From NCBI GenBank assembly GCA_026992375.1, contig JALXAF010000313.1, forward strand, positions 1 to 5,084: DNA of 5,084 bases, given 5' to 3'. A program made the translations under genes and the position numbers. The stretch's first letter is position 1. The number at the start of each line of letters is the position of its first letter. This DNA comes from Anaerolineae bacterium. Lineage in GTDB: Bacteria > Chloroflexota > Anaerolineae > J102. This document shows positions 1 to 5,084 of this stretch, one piece after another. Below the pieces are notes generated by a model, which saw only the letters and a list, made by a program, of their open reading frames with translations, did no database searches and was not told the DNA's origin.

Positions 1-81
1 GGGTGGGGGCCAGGTCCAGCGGCCAAGGCTGCAAAACTGACGAATGCTGTCTTGAACGTTGGCTCAGCAGGCCTACCTTAG
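1..81. other. left-edge segment with no supportable gene
   Basis: This is the downstream flank of vapC. On the plus strand, frame 1 is open from the window edge to a TAG at 79-81, so it could be the last 26 codons of a convergent gene. Its third codon positions show no clear G/C preference (about 14 of 26), and I recognise nothing in the peptide. No terminator-like hairpin with a T-tract follows vapC. Confidence 0.3.
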
Positions 82-531
82 TTACCTTGCAGGCGAGGAG
101 ATTCCTCCTCCCTGCGGTGATTGTCGCTGGAGCAATTCGCCAGGCGTGATGACTTTTAATCCCGGAACTCGCCCAAAGTGACGTTTATTGGCAGTCAAGA
201 CAGGCATGTCGTGCACAAGGCATGTCGCGGCAATGAAAACATCCTTGACTCCAATCTCCTGGTTGGAGCGGATTAGAAACGCATGGAGCGATGCCGCGGT
301 TTCAGCCACGACGCCATCAAAGGGCAAAACCGTCATAACTCCCAACAGCGCCTCCTCTCCGATCTTTTTCCTGGCCCGCGCCACCCCAAACAACAGCTCG
401 TAGACCGTCACTGCCGCCACAAAACATTCAGCATCTCTGACGACTTTCTCGACAGCGGAAGCGCCCGGCTCCCTGTTTCTAAGAAAATCGATCAGAACGT
501 TGGTGTCTAGGCAATATCGGGGGGCGTCCAT
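82..531 (-). CDS. vapC: VapC-type PIN-domain toxin RNase with a repeat-derived C-terminal tail
   Basis: The 149-residue protein reads as a type II toxin of the VapBC family: a small cytoplasmic Mg-dependent endoribonuclease, neutralised by its partner antitoxin. The PIN signature is intact: YCLDTNVLIDFL near the N-terminus with Asp9, TVYELLFGV with Glu45, and VKDVFIAATCL with Asp97. These three acidic residues are the expected metal ligands. The closing TANKRHFGRVPGLKVITP block is typical of VapC, and Asn115 in it is common in this family. The start ATG lies inside the antitoxin gene (25-nt overlap) after a weak GGGA, which points to translational coupling. The family usually ends soon after the GLKVI-type strand. 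Here about ten further residues (QGGGISSPAR) are encoded by an intergenic repeat fragment, so the tail is probably acquired and need not matter for function. The target RNA cannot be read from the sequence. Confidence 0.9.
   Translation of the reverse strand: MDAPRYCLDTNVLIDFLRNREPGASAVEKVVRDAECFVAAVTVYELLFGVARARKKIGEEALLGVMTVLPFDGVVAETAASLHAFLIRSNQEIGVKDVFIAATCLVHDMPVLTANKRHFGRVPGLKVITPGELLQRQSPQGGGISSPAR
85..114. repeat. fragment of dispersed palindromic repeat inside the vapC 3' end
   Basis: These 30 bases match 916-945 at 29 of 30 positions, in the same orientation. They include the perfect GAGGAG-ATTC-CTCCTC hairpin core. In the minus-strand vapC frame they encode QGGGISSPAR, directly before the TAA at 82-84. 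Only the core of the element is present here; its terminal inverted repeats are missing. Confidence 0.8.
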
Positions 532-752
532 TTGTCCCAGGCATGGTTGAGAGATGACATAGCTTCGTCGAATGCGGCATCGTCGGCCATAATCCCCCGC
601 AGAGCCAGGAATTTGTTCAGGCGCGCCAGGCGCAACGTCTGTCCCTCGACAATCGCCTTGACTTCTTCACCATCGCTCAGATTCAATGATTCGAGTAGTT
701 GTTGGGGCAAGGCAATGACGTTCTCTGGCGTGCTTTTTACAATAACGGTCAT
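507..752 (-). CDS. vapB: AbrB/SpoVT-type antitoxin (VapB/MazE-like) partner of VapC
   Basis: The 81-residue protein has two parts. Residues 1-45 (MTVIVKSTPENVIALPQQ, then LNLSDGEEVKAIVEGQTLRLARL) have the swapped-hairpin AbrB/SpoVT DNA-binding pattern. Residues 46-81 (FLALRGIMADD, FDEAM, LNHAWDKWTPP) form an acidic, aromatic tail that in this family wraps around and blocks the toxin. Known systems bind and inhibit VapC and also repress their own promoter as a complex. The ATG at 752 was chosen because AGGAG sits nine bases upstream and the protein then begins at the AbrB strand. The longer frame begins with a TTG at 812, which lies inside the likely -35 box, so it is not credible. The gene ends 25 nt inside vapC, the usual antitoxin-first order. 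Base composition looks less GC-rich than the helicase gene, which fits a mobile module, though this was judged by eye. Confidence 0.88.
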   Translation of the reverse strand: MTVIVKSTPENVIALPQQLLESLNLSDGEEVKAIVEGQTLRLARLNKFLALRGIMADDAAFDEAMSSLNHAWDKWTPPDIA

Positions 753-761
753 ATCGACAGT

Positions 762-766
762 CTCCT
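762..766 (-). promoter_or_regulatory. Shine-Dalgarno site that fixes the antitoxin start
   Basis: AGGAG on the minus strand lies nine bases before the ATG at 750-752. No comparable site precedes the upstream in-frame starts. Confidence 0.75.
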
Positions 767-783
767 GAATGAACGATGCTTCC

Positions 784-812
784 ATTATACGCAATCCGCT
801 CAATATCCACAA
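784..812 (-). promoter_or_regulatory. promoter of the vapBC operon
   Basis: Reading the minus strand, TTGTGG (807-812) is followed after exactly 17 bases by TATAAT (784-789), a perfect sigma-70-type -10. Transcription would begin near 777. That leaves a leader of about 25 nt containing the AGGAG site before the antitoxin ATG. The -35 matches the consensus only at TTG. Confidence 0.7.
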
Positions 813-822
813 CAGCGCATAA
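785..822. promoter_or_regulatory. possible autoregulatory operator spanning the vapBC promoter
   Basis: TTATACGC (785-792) and GCGCATAA (815-822) form an inverted repeat with 7 of 8 bases matched and centres 30 bp apart. One arm covers the -10 and the other sits just upstream of the -35. AbrB-like antitoxins commonly bind inverted repeats over their own promoter, so this is a plausible site. The match is short and could be chance. Confidence 0.3.
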
Positions 823-877
823 TCTCACACTGCAATTTACTTCGCGGATAGAACACAGATTTTGAAAACAGGTTCTC

Positions 878-964
878 TTACGTCATTTCGAGGGAGCGCA
901 GCGACCGAGAAATCCCCTTGCAAGCGAGGAGATTCCTCCTCCCTGGGTCGTCGGAATGACGTAA
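878..964. repeat. small palindromic interspersed element (MITE/REP-like) with terminal inverted repeats
   Basis: The ends are TTACGTCATTTCGA (878-891) and TCGGAATGACGTAA (951-964), complementary at 13 of 14 positions, giving an 87-bp unit. Its interior carries GAGGAG-ATTC-CTCCTC (926-941), a perfect 6-bp hairpin. If the outermost TTA/TAA is read as target rather than element, the unit at 881-961 is flanked by a TA dinucleotide on each side. That would suit mobilisation by a TA-targeting transposase, but one dinucleotide is weak evidence. A 30-bp core recurs at 85-114. Similar TCATTTCGAGGGAGCG units are, to my memory, abundant in Chloroflexota and some other phyla. Confidence 0.75.
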
Positions 965-967
965 CGA

Positions 968-991
968 GGGATTTTTCGGTCTCGATGGAAT
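968..991. repeat. partial inverted copy of the neighbouring palindromic element
   Basis: The reverse complement of 968-981 (GACCGAAAAATCCC) matches 903-916 (GACCGAGAAATCCC) at 13 of 14 positions. The bases on to 991 (reverse complement TCATTCCATCGA) resemble the element's TCATTTCGA end. Two related units therefore lie head to head with only a few bases between them. Confidence 0.6.
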
Positions 992-1045
992 GATCGCTGG
1001 TTGCCCAGGGTTGGCAAAGCCAACGTCGGGCGTATCTGCAACGGG

Positions 1046-1102
1046 AGTGATGCGTAATGCGTAATGCGTGAGGTCGTCACGCATCACGAATCACGCATTA
1101 CG
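1046..1102. repeat. cruciform-like inverted array of 7-bp units
   Basis: The left arm has three tandem units (ATGCGTA at 1050-1056, ATGCGTA at 1057-1063, ATGCGTG at 1064-1070). The right arm (1077-1102) carries the same kind of units inverted. Around the 5-base loop GGTCG (1072-1076) the 26-bp arms match at 21 positions, with the innermost nine bases perfect. In an alternative register, CGTAATGCGTGA (1060-1071) pairs perfectly with TCACGCATTACG (1091-1102). Confidence 0.75.
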
Positions 1103-1139
1103 GGCTTGGCCGCCCGCGCCGCCTTGGCCGCGCAGCATT

Positions 1140-4100
1140 TCATCTGGCAGCGGAATGCGCCTCGCCATCGTCCGGCCCGTCCGCCACCTCAATGACCGCG
1201 ACCTCGCCCCCAACATCCAGAAAACAAAGATACGCCGCGGGCGTCTTACCCAGGAAGGACGCCATCGCCCGGATGTAGCGCCGCACCTGCGCCTCGTATG
1301 CCATCTCCTGAATCCGCTCCCTCATCGCCGCGGCATCGCGCACCCGATCCGTCTTGAAATCGACCAGGAACCAGCGCCCGTTCTTCTGCCAGATGACGTC
1401 GATGACGCCTCGATCCACCCGCCCGGAGGCATCGGCGTAGGCGTAGGGATGCTCGTGAATGCGGCGATCTGCAGTGATGAGCTCGCGCCACAAAGCGCTG
1501 CGCTGCAAGCGTTTCAGGGTGCTGCGGGCCCGCCACAGCGCATTGTCCAACATCGCCTCATCGCTCACGCCCAGCCCGCGGGCGCTGGCCCGGAACCAAC
1601 CATCGAAGCGGGGATCATCAGGAAAGCGCTCGATCTCGATGGCCCGGTGGATGAGCGCGCCCACCAGCCACGAAGGCGCCCACGCGCGCCGCTCCTCGGG
1701 CGGCACGACGCGCCACACCCGGCGTTCGGGCTTCTCCTCCGCCGCGCGCAGCTTCTCGTCCAGCGCCTCCTCGCCGCCGTCAACCCGCGCCAGCATCCGG
1801 GGCTCGAAGCGGGGGGCGCGGGGTGCGGATTGCGGGGCGGATGGACGCGGCCCGGGCGTCCACTCGGGCCCGATCAGGGTGCAATGCACCGGCGTGGCGG
1901 AACCGGCCAGGGTGTAAACCTCGCGGCGCGCGTCCGTCACGGCCTCTTTCCATCCCGAAACATCCAGAGGAACGGCCTGGGCCAGCATCTCCAGCCAGCC
2001 CCGGGCGCTGGCGACGCCGCTGATCAGCAGGGCCTCCTGGGCGCGGGTGGCGGCCACATACAACAAACGCCGGTCTTCGGCCTCATCCTTGCCCGCCTCC
2101 ACACGTTCCAGTGCCTCATACAGGACGGGGCCCTGCTTTTCGCCCGGAAGCAATGGCAGCTTCCACGCAATCTGCCCGGCGGAGAGCAGCAGCCCGCTGC
2201 GCGAACGCCCCCGATACGTGACATCGCCCAGGACGACGATGGGGAATTCCAGCCCCTTGGCCCGATGCACCGACATGATCTGCACCGCACCCTCGGCCAC
2301 CACCGGCGCCTCCCCCTCTCGCATGGACGTCGATCGGGCCAGTTTCACATACTCGATAAAAGCCTCCACCTGCACGAATCCAGCCCGCTGCACATCATCC
2401 AGCAGCTTCGAGACATTGCGCACCGCGCGGGGCTGCCCTGCGGCCGCGAGGATGGCGAGATAATCGCTTTCATCCAGATAAAACTTCAACAAATCCGCCA
2501 CCGCGGCCCGGCCAGCCATGCCGTTCAATTGTTGGATGAGCGAACGGGCGCGTTCGGCCCGAATCTGCTCTGGCTCCACGGCCTCGACAGCCTCGGAGAG
2601 GGTCTGCCACAGGGAGGCGCGGGGCCCATCCGCCTGGCTCATGGCGTCCCGCTGGCGGGCCAGCCGATAGAGCGCGGCATCGCTGAGGCCCAGGCCCGGC
2701 GAACGCAACGCCCCGGCCAGAGCCACGTCATCGGTGGGATCAGCCGCGGCCCGCATCACCGTCACCAGATCGCGAATCTCCGGGCGCTGATAAAATCCCC
2801 GGCCAGCCAGGGTGAGAAAGGGAATCCCGGCCGCGTCCAGCGCGTCCTCATAAGCTGAGAAACTGCCCGACGCCCGGGTGAGAATAGCCACATCGCCGGG
2901 CTTGCAGCGGCCCCGGTCCATCATCTCTTGCAGACGCCAGACCACGGCCTGGGCCGCGCGCTTCAGCGCGCCCTCCTGCTTCGAGCCTGTCGCCAGGTGG
3001 AACTCGATGAAGGGAGGGCCAGGACAGCGGGGGCCCGCGGGTCGGGCCGGTTGCAGCGCCTCGAATGGAACCTGCCAGGGATGGCGGGCCTCGCCCAACA
3101 CCGGTTCGAGCAGGCTGTTGAGACCATGCACCAGGGCCTCGTGCGCCCGCCAGGTCTCATCCAGGGGGGCGACGCGCTTGCCCCGCCGCTCGAAATCCCG
3201 CCGCAGATTCTGAAAGACCTCGACATCAGCCCCGCGGAAGCGATAGATGGATTGCTTGCCATCGCCCACCAAAAACCGCACGCCCCGCCCGCCGTCCAAC
3301 AGGTGCAAGAGCCGGGTCTGACGGGCGTTGGTGTCCTGAAATTCATCCACCAGCAGGGCCTGCACCTGAGATTGCCACCAGGCCCGCACCTCATCGCTCT
3401 GTTCCAGCAACCGAATGGCCCGCTCCTCCAGATCATCGAAATCGAGAGCCTGCAAATCGGCCTTGCGCGCGGCGTAGATATCGCCAGCCTGCAGGGCGAT
3501 GGCCCTGAGCTGGAGCAGCGCCCGGGCGACGCGGGCGTCCTCCTGATTGAGGGATTCGCCCAGCCAGGCGTCATTGCCGGAACCCGGAAACTTTGAATCG
3601 CGCTTGAAGGGCAAACGGAGCCGCTTCAGCGCCGCGGCCACCGCGTTTTTGCCATCCTTGCCGCCGGGCCAGGCCGTTTGCCTGCCGCCTGTAAAATTCA
3701 GATGGCGCAACGTCTGCACGCCTTCGCGAAATCCTCCATCCGCGCCAGCCTTTTCCAGCAGCAGCAACGCCTCGCGCGCCCGGGCCCACTGCACAGCCAG
3801 CTTGTCTGCGGCATCCCGGGGCGCGATGGTTTCGATGAAGCGCTGCGCGTCCCGCCACTCGGGCTCAGCCATGAGCTCGCGCAGGCGAGCAAGCTGGTTC
3901 TCGATCAGCCATTTTTCCCAGCGGGCGAGCAGGGCGTCGGGATCATTGGGAAAGGCCATCAGCAGCGACCAGGCTTCGCCCCCGCCCGCCAGCAGGGTCT
4001 TCACAGCCTCGCGCACGGTCTTCTCGGGCGTCGACGCCAACAATCCGGCCACCTGTTCCTGGCCCGCGGCCCAAAACAGCGCCTCGTCCACCGATTCTTC

Positions 4101-4538
4101 CTGCAACAGCGCGGCCTTGCCCTCTTCCAGCGTCTGAAAGTCGGGATCCACCTGGGCCTCGGCGGGGTGCGTGCGCAAAATCTCCTGGCACAGACTATGA
4201 ATCGTGCTGATCCGGGCCGCGTCCAGTTGCACGGCGATGGAGCGCCACCGCTCCCGCTCCGCGTCGTCGATATCCTCCCGCTCAACGTAGCGCCAGACCT
4301 GCTCGCGAATACGATTGCGCATCTCGCGGGCGGCCTTGCGGGTGAAGGTGATGGCCACGATGCTGCGCACGGGCGCGCCCTGAGCCAGCAACTGCAAATA
4401 GCGGGCGGTGAGGGTGCGGGTTTTGCCAGTGCCCGCCCCCGCGGTGATCAACGCGTCGTCTCTCAGATGGTCGATGGCCGCCCACTGCTGGGGGCTGAGG
4501 GAAAGGGAGCGAAGGATGGGATGGATGGAATCGGGCAT
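1140..4538 (-). CDS. addA: RecB/AddA-like ATP-dependent helicase-nuclease (UvrD-family SF1A helicase plus PD-(D/E)XK nuclease)
   Basis: From the ATG at 4538 the protein has 1132 residues, near the usual AddA length. Helicase motifs, in order: Q motif LSPQQ (14-18), Walker A AGAGTGKT with Lys39, Ia TFTRKAAREM (64-73), TIHSLCQ (112-118), LDFDDLE (about 365-371), Walker B VDEFQDT (397-403), VGDGKQSIYRFRGA (424-437), motif V MSVHRAKGLEFPIV (755-768) and motif VI RRLLYVAATRA (823-833). A Pro/Ala-rich linker (about 888-911) leads to the nuclease: LIHRA with His964, GVIDVIW with Asp1047, LVDFKTD with Asp1060 and Lys1062, and QVRRY with Gln1084. All catalytic residues are present. The family unwinds and degrades DNA from double-strand ends and loads RecA, normally with AddB; no addB neighbour is visible. 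An upstream ATG at 4595 adds 19 residues, but only 10 of those 19 codons end in G/C and the likely transcription start lies about 5 nt away, so 4538 is preferred. Neither start has a good Shine-Dalgarno site. Confidence 0.93.
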   Translation of the reverse strand: MPDSIHPILRSLSLSPQQWAAIDHLRDDALITAGAGTGKTRTLTARYLQLLAQGAPVRSIVAITFTRKAAREMRNRIREQVWRYVEREDIDDAERERWRSIAVQLDAARISTIHSLCQEILRTHPAEAQVDPDFQTLEEGKAALLQEESVDEALFWAAGQEQVAGLLASTPEKTVREAVKTLLAGGGEAWSLLMAFPNDPDALLARWEKWLIENQLARLRELMAEPEWRDAQRFIETIAPRDAADKLAVQWARAREALLLLEKAGADGGFREGVQTLRHLNFTGGRQTAWPGGKDGKNAVAAALKRLRLPFKRDSKFPGSGNDAWLGESLNQEDARVARALLQLRAIALQAGDIYAARKADLQALDFDDLEERAIRLLEQSDEVRAWWQSQVQALLVDEFQDTNARQTRLLHLLDGGRGVRFLVGDGKQSIYRFRGADVEVFQNLRRDFERRGKRVAPLDETWRAHEALVHGLNSLLEPVLGEARHPWQVPFEALQPARPAGPRCPGPPFIEFHLATGSKQEGALKRAAQAVVWRLQEMMDRGRCKPGDVAILTRASGSFSAYEDALDAAGIPFLTLAGRGFYQRPEIRDLVTVMRAAADPTDDVALAGALRSPGLGLSDAALYRLARQRDAMSQADGPRASLWQTLSEAVEAVEPEQIRAERARSLIQQLNGMAGRAAVADLLKFYLDESDYLAILAAAGQPRAVRNVSKLLDDVQRAGFVQVEAFIEYVKLARSTSMREGEAPVVAEGAVQIMSVHRAKGLEFPIVVLGDVTYRGRSRSGLLLSAGQIAWKLPLLPGEKQGPVLYEALERVEAGKDEAEDRRLLYVAATRAQEALLISGVASARGWLEMLAQAVPLDVSGWKEAVTDARREVYTLAGSATPVHCTLIGPEWTPGPRPSAPQSAPRAPRFEPRMLARVDGGEEALDEKLRAAEEKPERRVWRVVPPEERRAWAPSWLVGALIHRAIEIERFPDDPRFDGWFRASARGLGVSDEAMLDNALWRARSTLKRLQRSALWRELITADRRIHEHPYAYADASGRVDRGVIDVIWQKNGRWFLVDFKTDRVRDAAAMRERIQEMAYEAQVRRYIRAMASFLGKTPAAYLCFLDVGGEVAVIEVADGPDDGEAHSAAR

Positions 4539-4607
4539 CTTTTGCGCAGCGCGCCTCGAGCGACAGTTTGCCGAAAGCAAATGAGAATGAAGCATAATTG
4601 AGATTCC

Positions 4608-4636
4608 ATTCTATCATTCGAACCTCGCGCCGCCAA
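4608..4636 (-). promoter_or_regulatory. likely promoter of the helicase-nuclease gene
   Basis: On the minus strand TTGGCG (4631-4636) is followed after exactly 17 bases by TAGAAT (4608-4613), matching the sigma-70 consensus at 4 of 6 and 5 of 6 positions. Initiation would fall near 4600. That gives a leader of about 60 nt to the ATG at 4538, or an almost leaderless transcript for the ATG at 4595. The mobile element begins 17 bp upstream of the -35, at 4653. Confidence 0.5.
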
Positions 4637-4644
4637 GCGCCCCG

Positions 4645-4652
4645 CAAACGAC
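4645..4652. repeat. left target-site duplication (CAAACGAC)
   Basis: This 8-bp sequence directly abuts the left terminal inverted repeat and is repeated exactly, in direct orientation, at 4923-4930 after the right one. Confidence 0.85.
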
Positions 4653-4922
4653 GGGTGCGTTCCAATTTGGGGGCAAATTTGCATTTCTTGCCAGAACCTG
4701 CCGATTGAAATCAGGGCTGGGGGCAGCCCCCTCCTTTTGTTCCTCCCCCGCTCCGGGACGGGCTGGGGAGGAGATAAGGAAGTTTGATTGGATGGGCCGC
4801 TTGTCTGCCTGCGCAGACAGGCCAATTTACGCCCGAAAATGTCCTCGCAGGAGGACATGCGGCGGAACACCCTCAGAACCGAATTCTATTCGGCCAGTGC
4901 GCCCCAATTTTGGAACGCACCC
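4653..4922. mobile_element. 270-bp non-autonomous transposable element (MITE) with 13-bp TIRs and 8-bp TSD
   Basis: The left end GGGTGCGTTCCAA (4653-4665) is perfectly complementary to the right end TTGGAACGCACCC (4910-4922). Imperfect symmetry continues inward for about ten more bases (TTTGGGGGC against GCGCCCCAA). CAAACGAC flanks both ends as an exact 8-bp direct repeat, the mark of transposition. There is no transposase frame inside; the open frames across it lack any recognisable domain. An 8-bp duplication with G-rich ends occurs in several IS groups (for example ISL3, IS1595, IS256), and I cannot pick the parent from the sequence. It lies between two divergently read genes. The perfect ends and TSD suggest a fairly recent insertion. 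Confidence 0.85.
4714..4893. repeat. run of five hairpins filling the mobile element
   Basis: The stems are, in order: GGGCTG-GGGG-CAGCCC (4714-4729); TCCTCCCC with GGGGAGGA (4741-4748 and 4765-4772); GCTTGTCTGC-CTGC-GCAGACAGGC with one G-T wobble (4799-4822); ATGTCCTC-GCAG-GAGGACAT, perfect 8 bp (4839-4858); and CCGAAT-TCT-ATTCGG, perfect 6 bp (4879-4893). A further 10-bp palindrome, GCAAATTTGC, lies at 4673-4682. The first hairpin is followed by CCCTCCTTTTGTT, a weak terminator-like tail on the plus strand. A transcribed copy would be a highly folded RNA. Confidence 0.7.
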
Positions 4923-4930
4923 CAAACGAC
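4923..4930. repeat. right target-site duplication (CAAACGAC)
   Basis: This is an exact direct copy of 4645-4652. Removing the element and one copy joins the helicase promoter region to the rightward promoter region and leaves a short divergent spacer. Confidence 0.85.
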
Positions 4931-4983
4931 CTTGCGCCCGCCGTGCACAAGATGTCACAGTATTTTTCGCCCCCTGTAGATTA

Positions 4984-4992
4984 TGGTATGAT
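4984..4992 (+). promoter_or_regulatory. extended -10 promoter for the rightward gene
   Basis: TGGTATGAT contains TATGAT (4987-4992, 5 of 6 to TATAAT) preceded by the TGN extension. No good -35 lies 16-18 bp upstream, where only a T-run is seen (4963-4968); extended -10 promoters often do without one. Transcription would begin near 4999. Confidence 0.45.
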
Positions 4993-5026
4993 CAGCCTGC
5001 TTTTAACCACTCAGGTTGCCCCCATC

Positions 5027-5084
5027 ATGTTACCCAACAAAAGGAAGCTTGAACAAATTTCTCCCGCTGCTGTCGTCGAATCCA
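5027..5084 (+). CDS. 5' end of an unrecognised gene, cut by the window edge
   Basis: An ATG at 5027 opens a frame (beginning MLPNKRKLEQ) that is still open at the last base, 19 codons in. It lies about 28 nt after the predicted transcription start of the extended -10 promoter and is read divergently from the helicase gene. The Shine-Dalgarno is weak (AGG at 5013-5015, 11 nt away). An in-frame ATG at 4988 overlaps the -10 and is less likely. AAGGAAG at 5041-5047 would be a good ribosome site, but no ATG or GTG follows at a proper distance; only a TTG at 5049 is near, and that is too close. Nineteen residues are too few to assign a function. Confidence 0.3.
   Translation, partial: MLPNKRKLEQISPAAVVES

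Larger units (their letters stand above)
823..1139. other. non-coding repeat-filled spacer between vapBC and the helicase gene
   Basis: No gene is supported here. The open frames on both strands are translations of the repeats. The stretch holds a short GCGGATAGAACACAGATT sequence (844-861), the palindromic element at 878-964, a partial inverted copy at 968-991, a TTGGC-AAA-GCCAA hairpin (1011-1023) and the 7-mer cruciform at 1046-1102. The last lies 38 bp past the helicase stop. It might stall transcription, but it has no T-tract and so is not a standard Rho-independent terminator. Confidence 0.7.

Noticed and set aside
1..81. Possible 3' end of a plus-strand gene stopping at TAG 79-81
   Set aside because: Only 26 codons, no third-position bias and no recognisable motif; an open frame of this length is common by chance.
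176..196. Asn115 in the VapC TANKRHF motif as a lost catalytic Asp
   Set aside because: Asn at this place is common in active VapC proteins, and the other acidic ligands are all present.
753..812. Longer antitoxin starting at the TTG at 812
   Set aside because: That start lies in the predicted -35 and the extension crosses the perfect TATAAT. The ATG at 752 has AGGAG and begins at the AbrB fold.
878..1087. Two overlapping small open frames on the minus strand in the spacer
   Set aside because: Their peptides are translations of the palindromic element and of the 7-mer array, with no ribosome site.
1068..2858. 596-residue open frame on the plus strand opposite the helicase gene
   Set aside because: It begins inside the 7-mer repeat, has no recognisable domain, and is antisense to a gene with complete helicase and nuclease motifs. 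Long antisense frames are expected in GC-rich coding DNA.
3678..4601. 307-residue open frame on the plus strand opposite the helicase N-terminal half
   Set aside because: It is antisense to the Walker A and early motifs, has no domain of its own, and is a by-product of the high GC content.
4700..4712. GATTGAAATC resembling the end of some CRISPR repeats
   Set aside because: It occurs once, with no second repeat or spacer periodicity nearby.
4714..4740. Rho-independent terminator at the first hairpin of the element
   Set aside because: The following T-tract is interrupted and lies several bases away, and no gene ends upstream of it on the plus strand.
4282..4870. Minus-strand open frames overlapping the helicase start and running into the mobile element
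   Set aside because: They are out of frame with the helicase or consist of element sequence, and have no recognisable domain.
4705..5052. 115-residue open frame on the plus strand across the mobile element
   Set aside because: It runs through the hairpins, the right TIR, the duplication and the rightward promoter, so it crosses an insertion boundary. No domain is recognisable.

Overview
The window is a piece of a fairly GC-rich bacterial chromosome with two gene units on the minus strand, one gene just starting on the plus strand at the right edge, and two repeat-rich intergenic stretches. The intergenic repeats (palindromic ACGTCATTTCGA...TCGGAATGACGT units, GCGTAATGCGTGA-type 7-mers, a GCGGATAGAACACAGATT stretch) recall what I remember from Chloroflexota/Anaerolineae genomes. 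That placement is an inference from memory and no marker gene here can confirm it.

Layout from left to right. Positions 1-81 have no supportable gene. Positions 82-752 (minus) are a two-gene toxin-antitoxin operon: an AbrB/SpoVT-type antitoxin (507-752) followed, with a 25-nt overlap, by a PIN-domain VapC RNase (82-531). Its promoter has a perfect TATAAT at 784-789. The last codons of vapC lie in a fragment of the same repeat that is present more completely at 878-964. Positions 823-1139 are non-coding and hold that small palindromic element, a partial inverted copy of it, and a 57-bp cruciform-like array of 7-mers.

Positions 1140-4538 (minus; an upstream start at 4595 is possible) encode a large RecB/AddA-type DNA helicase-nuclease. 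All the UvrD-family (SF1A) helicase motifs and the C-terminal PD-(D/E)XK nuclease residues can be read. No addB-like partner is visible on either side. A likely promoter (TTGGCG-17-TAGAAT) lies at 4608-4636.

Positions 4645-4930 contain the clearest unannotated structure: a 270-bp non-coding element (4653-4922) with 13-bp perfect terminal inverted repeats and a perfect 8-bp target-site duplication (CAAACGAC on both sides). Its interior holds five hairpins in a row. It looks like a MITE that jumped into the short divergent region between the helicase and the rightward gene, stopping just outside the helicase -35 box. At the right edge an extended -10 (TGGTATGAT) precedes an open frame starting at 5027 that runs off the window.

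I see no new multi-gene system. The notable points are the non-autonomous element with its TSD and hairpin array, the repeat-derived tail of VapC, and the apparently unpartnered AddA-like protein.
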